Shown here: positions 54,990 to 63,936 of the stretch, one piece after another
Layout: every line of letters starts with the position of its first letter
How positions within the stretch are numbered: the stretch's first letter is position 1
Assembly (NCBI RefSeq): GCF_003264365.1
Contig: NZ_PYAK01000010.1
Location: 114,816-178,815, forward strand
DNA from: Micromonospora noduli
Lineage (GTDB): Bacteria > Actinomycetota > Actinomycetes > Mycobacteriales > Micromonosporaceae
DNA length: 64,000 nucleotides
Direction: 5' to 3'
Position numbers and translations under genes: made by a program
Notes under the pieces: model-generated
Told to the model about the DNA's origin: nothing
Seen by the model: only the letters and a program-made list of their open reading frames with translations
The model's database searches: none

Positions 54990-56657
54990 ATGGCCGGCAT
55001 GACTGTCGCCCCCCGCCGTTGGGCCGCCAGGCTGGCCGCAGCCGCCGGCCTCCTGGTCACCGTCGTCGCCTTGTTGATCGCGCCAGCCACCTCCGCGAGC
55101 GCCCACGCGGTGCTGCAGAGCAGTAGTCCGGCCGCCGCCTCCATCGTGCCGAGCGGGCCGTCCGAGGTGGTCCTCACGTTCAGCGAGTCGGTCCGCAAGG
55201 TGCCCGGCAAGATCCGGGTCATCGCGCCGGACGGTTCCCGGGCCGACCGGGGCGAACCGTCGTTCAGCGGCGGTGTGGTGACCATCCCGGTGGACCCGGC
55301 CGGCGCTCGCGGCACCTACCTGGTCAGCTTCCGGGTGATCTCCGCCGACAGTCACCCGGTCTCCGGAGCGTTCACCTACTCGGTCGGCGCACCCTCGACC
55401 CCACCCGTCGACTCCGGCACGGACAGCCGCGCCAACCCGGTGGTGGGCACGGCGGTGAAGGTGGCCCGCTTCCTCGGCTACGCGGGCCTGGTGCTGCTGG
55501 TCGGGCCGGCGCTGGTGCTCGCCGCGCTCTGGCCGCGACGGCTCTCCCGGCGGGGGCCGACCCGGCTGGCCTGGACCGGCCTCGGTCTGGTTGCCTTCGC
55601 CACCCTCGCTGACCTGTGGTTGCAGGTGCCCTACACGGCCGGTGGTGGTCTCTTCGACGTCACCGGCGAGGGGTTCGGCAGTGTGTTCGGCAGCGCCTTC
55701 GGCGCCGCCCATCTGGTCCGACTCGGCCTGCTGGCGGCGTCCGTCTTCCTGCTCCGCCCGCTGCTGGCCCGGCCCGCCGGCCGGGCGGACGCGATCATCC
55801 TGGCCGTGCTCGGCGGCGCCGCCCTGCTGACCTGGCCGCTGGCCGGGCACCCGGCGGCGTCCCCGGCGCCGGCGGTCTCCGTGGTGGTCGACGCGGTCCA
55901 CCTGGGCAGCATGGCGGTCTGGCTGGGCGGTCTGCTCATGCTCGCCGTGTTCCTGCTGCGCCAGGCCGACGAGCGGGAGCTGGGCGCGATCCTGCCGATC
56001 TGGTCTCGCTGGGCGGCGCTCGCCGTCTCGGCGCTGCTGCTGGCCGGCACCGTCCAGGCGCTGATCGAGGTGGCCACCCCGCAGGCGCTCTTCGACACCA
56101 CGTACGGGCGCTTGCTGCTCGCCAAGATCGGCCTGTTCGCGCTGGTCATCGCCGTGGCCGCGTACTCCCGGAAGTTGGTTCGTAGCCGCGTCGCGGCGCA
56201 ACGCCCGGCGCCGGTGCGCCGGGCGGTCCTGGTGGAGTTGGCAGTCACCGTGGTGGTGCTGGCCGTGTCCGCCACGCTCGTGCAGACCACGCCGGCGCGT
56301 ACCGCCGCGGCCGGCCCGTCCTCCGGGGCCGAGTCCGGCTTCTTCAGCACCAGGCTCTCCAGCCCGCTCCTGACCGTCGAGGTCGAGGTGAGCCCGGCCG
56401 AGCGGGGCAACAACTCGGTGCACCTGTACGCGTACGACAAGGCCAACCAGCCGCTGCTGGTCGCGGAGTGGAAGGCGACCGTCGCGCTGCCCTCGGCCGG
56501 GATCGAGCCGATCGAGGTGCCGTTGCTGCGGTTGACGGACAGTCACGCCTACGGCGACATCAGCCTGCCGACCCCCGGCGAGTGGCAACTGAAGATCACC
56601 GCCCGAACGACCGACATCGACCAGGCCACGGTGACCGCCACCGTGCCCATCCGTTAG
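54990..56657 (+). CDS. Copper resistance protein CopC-CopD fusion
   Basis: 555 residues. A signal peptide (1-38) ends ...SAS before AHAVLQSSSP; mature His39 and the later SADSHPVSGAFTYSV form the CopC copper site (about 39-135). A CopD domain with eight membrane spans (about 155-440) and conserved HPAASP, DAVHLGSMAVWLGGL and YGRLLLAKIGLF follows, then a C-terminal soluble beta domain (450-555). The fusion delivers or imports copper. ATG 54990 (or 54999). ycnI-type gene 56675 follows 17 nt later. Confidence 0.93.
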   Translation: MAGMTVAPRRWAARLAAAAGLLVTVVALLIAPATSASAHAVLQSSSPAAASIVPSGPSEVVLTFSESVRKVPGKIRVIAPDGSRADRGEPSFSGGVVTIPVDPAGARGTYLVSFRVISADSHPVSGAFTYSVGAPSTPPVDSGTDSRANPVVGTAVKVARFLGYAGLVLLVGPALVLAALWPRRLSRRGPTRLAWTGLGLVAFATLADLWLQVPYTAGGGLFDVTGEGFGSVFGSAFGAAHLVRLGLLAASVFLLRPLLARPAGRADAIILAVLGGAALLTWPLAGHPAASPAPAVSVVVDAVHLGSMAVWLGGLLMLAVFLLRQADERELGAILPIWSRWAALAVSALLLAGTVQALIEVATPQALFDTTYGRLLLAKIGLFALVIAVAAYSRKLVRSRVAAQRPAPVRRAVLVELAVTVVVLAVSATLVQTTPARTAAAGPSSGAESGFFSTRLSSPLLTVEVEVSPAERGNNSVHLYAYDKANQPLLVAEWKATVALPSAGIEPIEVPLLRLTDSHAYGDISLPTPGEWQLKITARTTDIDQATVTATVPIR

Positions 56658-56674
56658 AGAGGTTCGCGAAACCC

Positions 56675-57409
56675 ATGACCCGACTCCGGCGTACCGCAAC
56701 CGCCGCTGCCGCCCTGGCGTTCACCGCCGCCGCCACCGCTGTGCTCGGCTTCGCCGGACCGGCGTCCGCACACGTCACGGTGAACCCGAAGGAGGCGACC
56801 CAGGGTGGCTACGCCCGGGTGGCGTTCCGGGTGCCCAACGAGAGCGACACCGCGTCGACCACCAAGCTGGAGGTGGTGCTGCCGGAGAACGCCCCGGTCG
56901 GCTCGGTGTCGACGATGCCGGTGCCGGGCTGGACGGTCACCACGGAGAAGCGCAAGGTGGACCCGCCGATCGAGGTGCACGGCAGTCAGCTCACCGAAGC
57001 GGTCTCCAAGATCACCTGGACGGCCTCCGGTGACGCGGGGGTGAAGCCGGGTCAGTTCCAGGAGTTCCCCGTCTCGATGGGACCGCTGCCGCAGGTCGAC
57101 TCGATGGTCTTCAAGACTCTGCAGACCTACTCGGACGGCAACATCTCGCGGTGGATCGACGAGCCGGCGCCGGGTGCCGAGGAGCCGGAGCACCCCGCTC
57201 CGGTGCTCACCCTGGCCGCCGCGGCGACCCCGGCGGGTTCGGCCACGCCGACCGCAGCCGTCGCCTCGCCCGACGACGATGACGACGACGACGGCAACGG
57301 GCTCGCGGTCGGCCTCGGTGTGGCTGGTCTCGTCGCCGGTCTGGCCGGCCTGGTGCTGGGCGGGCTGGCGTTCACGCGTACCCGCCGGGAGCCGGTCGCC
57401 AAGGCCTGA
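56675..57409 (+). CDS. YcnI-family (DUF1775) copper-binding protein
   Basis: 244 residues. The signal peptide (1-32) leaves mature His33 in AHVTVNPKEA, the copper-binding N-terminus of YcnI. The DUF1775 domain (33-165) has VAFRVPNES, VPGWTV and EFPVSMGPLP. An Asp-rich linker (about 208-215) leads to a C-terminal membrane span and basic tail, so it is anchored outside. GAGAGG lies upstream of the ATG. It is probably cotranscribed with copCD. Confidence 0.94.
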   Translation: MTRLRRTATAAAALAFTAAATAVLGFAGPASAHVTVNPKEATQGGYARVAFRVPNESDTASTTKLEVVLPENAPVGSVSTMPVPGWTVTTEKRKVDPPIEVHGSQLTEAVSKITWTASGDAGVKPGQFQEFPVSMGPLPQVDSMVFKTLQTYSDGNISRWIDEPAPGAEEPEHPAPVLTLAAAATPAGSATPTAAVASPDDDDDDDGNGLAVGLGVAGLVAGLAGLVLGGLAFTRTRREPVAKA

Positions 57410-57421
57410 CCCTGTTCCACC

Positions 57422-57454
57422 CGCTGGCCCGCTGGATCTTCCGGCGGGCCAGCG
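57422..57454 (+). terminator. Terminator hairpin after the ycnI-type gene
   Basis: CGCTGGCCCGC (57422-57432) pairs perfectly with GCGGGCCAGCG (57444-57454) around an 11-nt loop, followed by CGCTTTCC. Confidence 0.75.
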
Positions 57455-57552
57455 CGCTTTCCGGAGCCGATGCCGACCGTGCCGTGGATATCCCCTGATC
57501 AGACGGCGTACGTCGGTAAGGTCGGCCGGGTATTTGGCTACGGAGGGGGACG

Positions 57553-58578
57553 GTGCGGATGCGGTTCGTGCGGATGATCGCCGGAGTGCTGCTGTTGGTC
57601 GTGGGAATTCCGGCGCTGTTCGCCGGCGGCGGGCTGTGGCTGGTGAGCCGACACGCCGACCCCGGTGGGTCCTTCGCCGCCCGTTTCGAAACGGTCCGCA
57701 CGCCCGGTCACGCGATCGTCGTCACCGACCTCGACCGGTTGCTGCGGCAGGAGGCGCCCTTCGCGCGTACCGCGCAGACCCGACTGCGCCTGGACGCCCG
57801 CACCACCGGCGGGCCGGCCTTCGTCGGTTTGGCGCCCACCGCCGAGGTGCGTGGCTGGCTGGAGGCGGTGCCGCACGCCACGGTCCGCCGGGTGGCGCTG
57901 GCCCGGGGTCCGCTGCCGGTCCGGCTTGATCCGGCCGGACCGGCCGCCGACACCCCGGGCGTCGCGACGGCCGACGGGCCGGTCACACCGCTGGGCCGGC
58001 CCTTCTGGGTACGCGAGGGGATCGGCTCGCTGGAGTGGAGCGCGGACGACCTCGCCGGCGAACCCATGAGCCTGGTGGTGATGCGCCCCGACGGCGAGGC
58101 CGACCTGGCCCTGGACCTGCGCGCCGAGTTGCGGGTCGGGTGGACCGGCCCGGCCACCTGGGGTCTGTTGACCGTCGGCGTGCTGCTGGTGGTGTGCGCG
58201 GCGCTGCTCCTGCTGCGGCCGCTACGGCCACGCGAGGTGATCTTCGTGGTCGAGCCGGATCAGGTGCCGGTGCTCGCCGGCCGGCTCGGGGTCACCTCGC
58301 TGAGTGGCCTGGGCCTCCGGCAACCCGATCAGACCCCGCCGTTGCCGGCACGACAACTCGCCCCGGTCGGCTCCGGGGCCCCGGAATCCGCCCGGCCGGC
58401 GATCGGCGCGGCCCGCGCGGCCACCCTCGCCGACCTGGACGAACCGGTCCGGCTGCCCCGCCCGCCGGAGGTGACGCTGAGTCTCGCCTGGCCGCCGGCC
58501 GACGTGGACGAGCCAACGGCCCGGCCGGTGGCGGCCGCGCCGGGCGACGAGCCGACCCGTGGCGGCCCTGGCGGGTGA
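57553..58578 (+). CDS. Hypothetical membrane protein with two spans
   Basis: 341 residues; family not recognised. Span one at about 8-30 (IAGVLLLVVGIPALFAGGGLW), an extracytoplasmic region of about 165 residues including IVVTDLDRLLR and VREGIGSLEWSADDLAGEPMSLVVMRPDG, span two at about 197-220, then a disordered proline-rich cytoplasmic tail (240-341). The GTG at 57553 has GGAGGGG 4-5 nt upstream. It stands alone between two terminators. Confidence 0.75.
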   Translation: MRMRFVRMIAGVLLLVVGIPALFAGGGLWLVSRHADPGGSFAARFETVRTPGHAIVVTDLDRLLRQEAPFARTAQTRLRLDARTTGGPAFVGLAPTAEVRGWLEAVPHATVRRVALARGPLPVRLDPAGPAADTPGVATADGPVTPLGRPFWVREGIGSLEWSADDLAGEPMSLVVMRPDGEADLALDLRAELRVGWTGPATWGLLTVGVLLVVCAALLLLRPLRPREVIFVVEPDQVPVLAGRLGVTSLSGLGLRQPDQTPPLPARQLAPVGSGAPESARPAIGAARAATLADLDEPVRLPRPPEVTLSLAWPPADVDEPTARPVAAAPGDEPTRGGPGG

Positions 58579-58609
58579 CGGCCCGGCCGGTGGCGGTGGG
58601 TGAGACGGC

Positions 58610-58646
58610 GAGTGGCCCTCCGCGCTGCCGACGCGGAGGGCCACTC
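58610..58646. terminator. Strong hairpin between convergent genes
   Basis: A perfect 15-bp stem: GAGTGGCCCTCCGCG (58610-58624) with CGCGGAGGGCCACTC (58632-58646), 7-nt loop. It serves the hypothetical gene and possibly the leftward GT87 gene. Confidence 0.85.
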
Positions 58647-58698
58647 TCACCGGGGGATCGGTGCTACCCGAGCGACGCTTGAGGTAGATGAGGACAGG

Positions 58699-59982
58699 TT
58701 AGCGCCGAACATGGTTACTCGGGAGGTCTGTCCAATTGGTGCGATTTTCCGCACCGAGCCCCGAGCGCACCGGCAACGCCACCAGCAGCAGCAGGCTGAG
58801 CAGCACGTAGGTGTTCTGCACGACGAAGTCCACCGGGTCGTGAGTGCGGACCGGTCCCGCGCCCCAGGCCTGGAACGTCACCACGCCGTAGATGGTCACG
58901 GCGGTGATGCCCAGCGCGAGCCCGGCCAGCCACCGACGCCGGCGTGCCTCGTCCGGGCGGTCCGCGCTCAACGCCGCGTCGGCGAGCAGCACCACCGCCG
59001 GCACGAACCAGTAGATGTGGTGGGTCCAGGTGATCGGGCTCGCCAGGGAACCGACCAACCCGGTCAACGTCAGGCCCGTCAACGGGTCACCGGCCCGCGC
59101 CGCGCGGGCGGCCCGCCACAGCCCGTAGCCGGCGACCGCGGCGACCAGCAGCAGCCAGAGCAGCCGGTCCGGCTTCTCCGGCTCGGTGAACCGGCTGAGC
59201 AGGCCGAACAGCGACTGGTTGCCGACGATGTCGGTGCGTCCCACCCGCTCGGTGGTCCACAGCTCGTGCGTCCAGAACCGCCACGAGTCACGAGGGGCGA
59301 TCGCCGCCGCGAGCAGGGTCGCCGCCGCCGCGGTCGCGCTCGCCACCGCCGCGGCCCGCCACCGCCGGGTGGCCAGCAGGTACACGATGAAGATGCCGGG
59401 AAAGAGCTTGAGCGCCGTCGCCAGCCCCACGCCCACCCCGGCCCAGCGTCGCGCCTGCGGTACCGCGAACAGCAGGTCGGCCAGGATCAGCACGACCAGC
59501 AGCATGTTGATCTGACCGAAGGTGATCGTCTCGCGGATGCTCTCCACCGCCAGCACCAGCAGTACGGCGGCGACCAGGGTGAACCTTCGGGGCAGGTCGT
59601 GTCGGGCGATCACCGGCGTCACCAGCCACCGGGTGGTCAGCACCACGGCCAGCACGGTGAGCGCCGTGAAGATCGCCACGGTGGCGCCGAGCCGCAGCAG
59701 ACCGAACGGCCACAGCAGCAGCGCGCTGAATGGTGGGTAGGTGAAGTACAACTCGCCCTGCACCCGGTCGGGCTGGACGTAGTCGTAGAGCGGGTGGCCG
59801 ACGCGCCACCAGTCCATCGCGGACATGTAGATCTTGAGATCGAAGAAGTTGTGCACGAGGCCAGGCAGGTACAGCGCTGGCAGCACAGCGCCGAGGGCCA
59901 CGACCGCGACCAGGCGACGGACCGTACGGCCGCCGGGATCGTCTTCGGTGACGGCGGGCGGTGCGACGGGTTCTGCTGGCAC
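58699..59982 (-). CDS. GT87-family polyprenol-phosphate-mannose-dependent mannosyltransferase
   Basis: 427 residues with 10-11 membrane spans (DUF2029/GT87). Landmarks are FFDLKIYMSAMDWWRVGHPLYDY with the GT-C aspartate, YFTYPPFSALLLWP, FGQINMLLVVLILADLL and SPITWTHHIYWFVPA. The family includes PimE, which elongates phosphatidylinositol mannosides and lipoglycans. GTG start 59982 with a TAGGGT box 6 nt upstream, divergent from orn. Confidence 0.9.
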   Translation of the reverse strand: MPAEPVAPPAVTEDDPGGRTVRRLVAVVALGAVLPALYLPGLVHNFFDLKIYMSAMDWWRVGHPLYDYVQPDRVQGELYFTYPPFSALLLWPFGLLRLGATVAIFTALTVLAVVLTTRWLVTPVIARHDLPRRFTLVAAVLLVLAVESIRETITFGQINMLLVVLILADLLFAVPQARRWAGVGVGLATALKLFPGIFIVYLLATRRWRAAAVASATAAAATLLAAAIAPRDSWRFWTHELWTTERVGRTDIVGNQSLFGLLSRFTEPEKPDRLLWLLLVAAVAGYGLWRAARAARAGDPLTGLTLTGLVGSLASPITWTHHIYWFVPAVVLLADAALSADRPDEARRRRWLAGLALGITAVTIYGVVTFQAWGAGPVRTHDPVDFVVQNTYVLLSLLLLVALPVRSGLGAENRTNWTDLPSNHVRR

Positions 59983-59988
59983 CCCGAA

Positions 59989-59994
59989 ACCCTA
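59989..59994 (-). promoter_or_regulatory. -10 box of a leaderless promoter (GT87 gene)
   Basis: TAGGGT on the minus strand, 6 nt before the GTG at 59982. Confidence 0.55.
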
Positions 59995-60042
59995 GCGGGC
60001 CGGTCCGCCGAGAGCGCGCAGCCGCGGGGCGTGGGCTGCGCG

Positions 60043-60048
60043 TAGGCT
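60043..60048 (+). promoter_or_regulatory. -10 box of a leaderless promoter (orn)
   Basis: TAGGCT lies 6 nt before the GTG at 60055. Confidence 0.55.
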
Positions 60049-60054
60049 GTCCCG

Positions 60055-60645
60055 GTGGCTGATCTCCTCGTCTGGATCGACTGTGAGATGACTGGGTTGG
60101 ACCTCGGCAGGGACAAACTGATCGAGGTTGCGGCACTGGTCACCGATCCCGACCTCAACGTGCTGGGTGACGGTGTCGACGTGGTGATCCACGCCGATGA
60201 GGCGGCACTGGAGGGGATGCCGGAGATCGTGCAGACCATGCACGCCAAGTCCGGCCTCACCGAGGAGGTCCGTCGTTCGGCGGTCACCCTCGCTGAGGCC
60301 GAGGACCTGGTCCTGGACTACGTCCGCACCTTCGTCAAGGATCCGCGTACGGCTCCGCTCTGCGGCAACTCGATCGCCACCGACCGGGGCTTCATCGCCC
60401 GGGACATGCCCCGCCTCGACGCGCACCTGCACTACCGGATGATCGACGTGTCGTCGATCAAGGAACTCTGCCGCCGTTGGTACCCCAGGGTGTACTTCGG
60501 TCAGCCGCAGAAGGGTCTCGCGCACCGGGCGCTGGCCGACATCCGGGAGAGCATCCGGGAGTTGGAGTACTACCGGCGCACCGTCTTCGTTCCGCTGCCC
60601 GGCCCGGATGTCGAGACCGCCAAGGCCATCGCCGCCGAACTCTGA
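60055..60645 (+). CDS. orn: Oligoribonuclease
   Basis: A 196-residue DEDDh exonuclease degrading nanoRNA and pGpG dinucleotides. Exo [13 protein letters not shown], Exo [20 protein letters not shown] and Exo [16 protein letters not shown] carry the DEDDh residues; [15 protein letters not shown] is typical of Orn. GTG start. tRNA-His follows on the same strand. Confidence 0.97.
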   Translation: MADLLVWIDCEMTGLDLGRDKLIEVAALVTDPDLNVLGDGVDVVIHADEAALEGMPEIVQTMHAKSGLTEEVRRSAVTLAEAEDLVLDYVRTFVKDPRTAPLCGNSIATDRGFIARDMPRLDAHLHYRMIDVSSIKELCRRWYPRVYFGQPQKGLAHRALADIRESIRELEYYRRTVFVPLPGPDVETAKAIAAEL

Positions 60646-60757
60646 CCGCGCCGGCTCGTCCCGGGCAGCAGGGAACCCGCTGGACGAGGTGCGTCGCGGT
60701 GTGGCTATTATTGGTCCGCACCCCGCCCGGAGCGATTGACCGGGCGACGGCGGCATG

Positions 60758-60833
60758 GTGGCTGTAGCTCAGTTGGCAGAGCACCGGGTTGTGGTCCCGG
60801 TTGTCGTGGGTTCAATTCCCATCAGTCACCCCA
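60758..60833 (+). tRNA. tRNA-His (GTG anticodon)
   Basis: 76 nt including encoded CCA (60831-60833). Acceptor GTGGCTG pairs with CAGTCAC; the extra G(-1) at 60757 faces discriminator C, the histidine identity pair. Anticodon arm CCGGG-TTGTGGT-CCCGG. A TATTAT box (60706-60711) is a likely -10. Confidence 0.97.
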
Positions 60834-60845
60834 CTGGTTTCACTG

Positions 60846-60875
60846 CTCAGGCCCCCTCCTCGGAGGGGGCCTGAG
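60846..60875 (+). terminator. tRNA-His terminator
   Basis: CTCAGGCCCCCTCC (60846-60859) pairs perfectly with GGAGGGGGCCTGAG (60862-60875), 12 nt after the tRNA. Confidence 0.85.
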
Positions 60876-60907
60876 TCGTTGTGGGGGTGAAACAGGGAAG
60901 CACGCGA

Positions 60908-60931
60908 AAGCCCCCTCCGAGGAGGGGGCTT
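60908..60931 (-). terminator. Terminator of the first L,D-transpeptidase gene
   Basis: AAGCCCCCTCC (60908-60918) pairs with GGAGGGGGCTT (60921-60931), 12 nt beyond the leftward gene's stop. The stem core is the same as in the tRNA-His terminator. Confidence 0.8.
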
Positions 60932-60943
60932 CCGTCGGCTGGC

Positions 60944-62236
60944 TCAGGCGGTCGGCGTGGGGGACGGGGTGACCGTCCCGTCCGGGGCCGGGGTGGTGGC
61001 GTCCGGGTCGGCCGGAGGCTCGTACGGAAGGGCGCTGCCCTTGACGTACTCGTCCCAGCTCATGTTCCAGTCGGTCCAGCCGTTGCCGTTCTGCAGCTTG
61101 CGCTCGGTGCCCTTGACAGTGATCGGGTCGCCGATCTGGGTGTTCTTGAAGAGCCAGTCGCCGTTGGCCATCGACACGTTCACGCAGCCGTGCGACACGT
61201 TCGTGGTGCCCTGCTGACCCTCGGACCAGGGCGCCGCGTGGATGAACTCCCCGCCCCAGGTGAGGCGCTGGGCGAAGTCAATCTTGGTGCGGTAGCCCTC
61301 CTCCGGGCCCAGCTCCTCGAACGTGTCGAAGACCGTCTTGCGCAGCTTCTCGATGACGACCATGGTGCCGCTGGACGACGGGGTGCTCTTCTTACCCAGG
61401 CTGACCGGGATGGTCTTGATCACAGAGCCGTTGCGGGTCACCGTCATCCGCTTGGTCTTGTTGTCCACCGTCATGACCACCGCCGCGCCGATCTTGACGT
61501 CCACCGAGAGGTCGGCTCGGCCGTACCAACCCGCGCCCATCGGCAGGCCGCCGGCCTGCACCCGGTAGGAGACCTTGCTGTCGGGCTTCCAGAACTCCTT
61601 CGGCCGGTACCGGATCTCGGTGGGGCTGACCCAGTGCCAGATCCCCTCCTGCTCCGGGGTCGAGGTGACGGTCATCCGGCGCTGCACGTCGTCGCGGTAG
61701 TCCTCCGGGATGGCCCGGCTGAACTTCACGATCAGCGGCATGCCCACCCCGACCACCTGGTTGTCACCGAGGAAGCTGCTCACCCGTACCTGATTGCCGG
61801 GCTTGGCCATGGTGGTGAAGGTGCTCGTCGCGGTGGCCGGACGTCCGTCGTCGCCCTTGGCGGTCACGGTGGCCGTGTAGCTCGTGCCGTAGGCAAGCGC
61901 GCCGGTCGGCAGCCACGACTTGCCGTCCTTGGCGAGGGCGCCGTCGACGGTCTTGCCGGTGGCGTCCTTCAGCTCGACCGCGGTCTCCACGGCGTCCTTC
62001 GTGGTGAAGGTGATGCCGGTGGACGCCGGCACGTCCTTGGCGTCGGCCGCCGGCTCACTGATCGTCGCCGCGGCCTTCGGTGCCGGGTTCTCGCCGCCGC
62101 CGTGCCACGAGGACGGCTTGCCCCCGTCGCCGTCGGTGCAGGCCGAGGTGAAGGCCAGCGCCACGGCGAGAAGCCCCGCCGCGAACACGCGGCGTCGCCC
62201 ACCGGGCCTGATCAGCTGGTCCTGGCTAGCTCGCAT
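60944..62236 (-). CDS. Lipoprotein L,D-transpeptidase (YkuD), Ig-like domains
   Basis: 430 residues. Lipobox LAFTSAC with lipidated C33. Two Ig-like domains (about 48-240; LAYGTSYTATVTA) precede a YkuD catalytic domain with WGGEFIHAAPWS and the catalytic cysteine C351 in SHGCVNVS, as in LdtMt2. It makes 3-3 peptidoglycan cross-links outside the membrane, a carbapenem-sensitive step. A Thr/Pro tail ends the protein. ATG 62236 has GAGGG upstream. Closely similar to the next gene. Confidence 0.95.
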   Translation of the reverse strand: MRASQDQLIRPGGRRRVFAAGLLAVALAFTSACTDGDGGKPSSWHGGGENPAPKAAATISEPAADAKDVPASTGITFTTKDAVETAVELKDATGKTVDGALAKDGKSWLPTGALAYGTSYTATVTAKGDDGRPATATSTFTTMAKPGNQVRVSSFLGDNQVVGVGMPLIVKFSRAIPEDYRDDVQRRMTVTSTPEQEGIWHWVSPTEIRYRPKEFWKPDSKVSYRVQAGGLPMGAGWYGRADLSVDVKIGAAVVMTVDNKTKRMTVTRNGSVIKTIPVSLGKKSTPSSSGTMVVIEKLRKTVFDTFEELGPEEGYRTKIDFAQRLTWGGEFIHAAPWSEGQQGTTNVSHGCVNVSMANGDWLFKNTQIGDPITVKGTERKLQNGNGWTDWNMSWDEYVKGSALPYEPPADPDATTPAPDGTVTPSPTPTA

Positions 62237-62440
62237 GAATTCCCTCACAGTTGTGGTCGCTGCCCCATCGTCTCTTACTGACGCGCCAGAGCCGGTCCCG
62301 GTTGCCGAGGGTGAACCGAAACACGCCATCAATAGTGCCCGAATCCTGCTACTATTCGGCGTTTCGTGAGCCTGGTTCGTCTCCGTGCCCGGAGTGCGGG
62401 GGTCGCCGCGCTGTCATCGAGCGGCGGGAGTGCAAGGGTA

Positions 62441-62469
62441 CGCCGGCCCGGCCAACGGCCGAGCCGGCG
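62441..62469 (-). terminator. Terminator of the second L,D-transpeptidase gene
   Basis: CGCCGGC (62441-62447) and CGGCC (62449-62453) pair with GGCCG (62457-62461) and GCCGGCG (62463-62469), with one C-A mismatch and a 3-nt loop, 17 nt after the leftward stop at 62487. The 250-nt gap down to the 62236 start holds no gene. Confidence 0.75.
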
Positions 62470-62486
62470 CAACGAGGGCCGACGGC

Positions 62487-63749
62487 TCAGACCGCCGGAC
62501 CGGCCCCACCACCGGGCACCGGCAACGCGCTGCCCTTGATGAACTCCGACCAGCTCACGCTCCACGCCGTCCAACCGTTACCGGCGGCGATCCTGCGCTC
62601 GGTGCCCTTGATCGTGATCGGGTCACCGATCCGGGTCTTGTCGAACAACCACCTGGCGTTCGCCATCGACACGTTCACGCAGCCGTGCGAGACGTTCTGC
62701 CGTCCCTGCACGTGCTCCGACCACGGCGCGGCGTGGATGTACTCGCCACCCCAGGTGAGCCGCTGGGCGAACTGGATGTCGGTCACGTAGCGATTGGCCG
62801 GATCCGGGTCGTCGCGGGTGTCGAAGACAGTGGCTTCCTTCTTCTCCATCACCACCATCGTGCCGCTCGACGACGGTGTGCTCTTCTTGCCCAGGCTCAC
62901 CGGGATGGTGCGCACCGGTGCGCCGTTCTCGTACACAGTCATCTTCTTGTTGGCGTTGTCGACCTTCATCTCGAACGACCGGCCGATCTTTGCGGTGGCC
63001 TTGCGGTCGACGTCGCCGTACCTGCCGTTGCTCAGCGGCACCCCCGCCAGGGCGATCCGCACGGTGATGGTGGTGCCCGGCTTCCAGTACTCCGGTGCCC
63101 GGTAGTAGGCCTGTGTGCCGTTGCTGACCCAGTGCCACGCCCCCGGCTGCGGCGGGTCGGTCCGGACGAACATCCGCTTCTGCACCGCCGCCCGGTCCTT
63201 CTTCGGGATACCCGGGTGGAACTCGGTGACCACCGGCATGGCCACCCCGTAACTCTTGTCGTCGAAGAGGTACAGGCCTGAACCGATTGTCGACTTCGGC
63301 TTGGCCATCGTGGTGAAGCTGCTGGTGCCCTGGCTGCTCGTGCCGTCCGACGCGCTCGCCGTCACCGTGGCCGTGTAGCGGGTGCCCCACTTCAGCGGAG
63401 CGGACGGCACCCAGGCCGAGCCGTCGGTACGCAGCTTGCCCTCGACCGAGCCACCGCCGTCCGCCGTCAGGGTGACCGCGGACACCTTCCCCCCGCCCGG
63501 GAGTTTCGCGCTGATCTCCGTGCTCACCGGTCGGTTCTTCGTGCCGTTGGCCGGGCTCAGCGTGAGCGGCGGCCCGCTCGGTGTGCTCGGCGTCGAAGGT
63601 GCGGCTGAGCCAGGGGTGGCACTCACGTCCGAGGACGCCCCGCCAACGAATTCCGGCTTCTTCTTGTCGCCGCCGCATCCGGTCAGTGCCAGCGACGCCG
63701 CCAGAGTCAGGGCGCCCACCACCGCCCCGGCTCGCGTGAACCGTGCCAT
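62487..63749 (-). CDS. Lipoprotein L,D-transpeptidase (YkuD), Ig-like domains
   Basis: 420 residues. Lipobox LALTGC with C25, a Ser/Pro/Thr linker (about 48-70), Ig-like domains and the catalytic domain with WGGEYIHAAPWS and C357 in SHGCVNVS. A paralogue of the preceding gene, sharing VSLGKKSTPSSSGTMVV and the GNGWTxW end. ATG 63749 follows AGAGG. Separate terminators suggest the two are independent transcription units. Confidence 0.95.
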   Translation of the reverse strand: MARFTRAGAVVGALTLAASLALTGCGGDKKKPEFVGGASSDVSATPGSAAPSTPSTPSGPPLTLSPANGTKNRPVSTEISAKLPGGGKVSAVTLTADGGGSVEGKLRTDGSAWVPSAPLKWGTRYTATVTASASDGTSSQGTSSFTTMAKPKSTIGSGLYLFDDKSYGVAMPVVTEFHPGIPKKDRAAVQKRMFVRTDPPQPGAWHWVSNGTQAYYRAPEYWKPGTTITVRIALAGVPLSNGRYGDVDRKATAKIGRSFEMKVDNANKKMTVYENGAPVRTIPVSLGKKSTPSSSGTMVVMEKKEATVFDTRDDPDPANRYVTDIQFAQRLTWGGEYIHAAPWSEHVQGRQNVSHGCVNVSMANARWLFDKTRIGDPITIKGTERRIAAGNGWTAWSVSWSEFIKGSALPVPGGGAGPAV

Positions 63750-63888
63750 GCCCACCTCTGTTCTCGCGTACCTGGCGGACATCGTGCCGCATCACCGCCC
63801 CAACCCACGCCCCGATCTTGGCGGCGGTGGCCGGTTTGGGGCTTTTTGCCGGCAAAGCTCGACCGAAGGGGGGACCCGGGTAACCGAA

Positions 63889-63918
63889 TTGGAGCGCGCC
63901 TTCCGGGGGTGCTAATGT
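63889..63918 (+). promoter_or_regulatory. Promoter of tRNA-Lys
   Basis: TTGGAG (63889-63894), 18 nt, TAATGT (63913-63918), ending 18 nt before the tRNA. Confidence 0.65.
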
Positions 63919-63936
63919 TCTCTCCGTTGCCGACGA

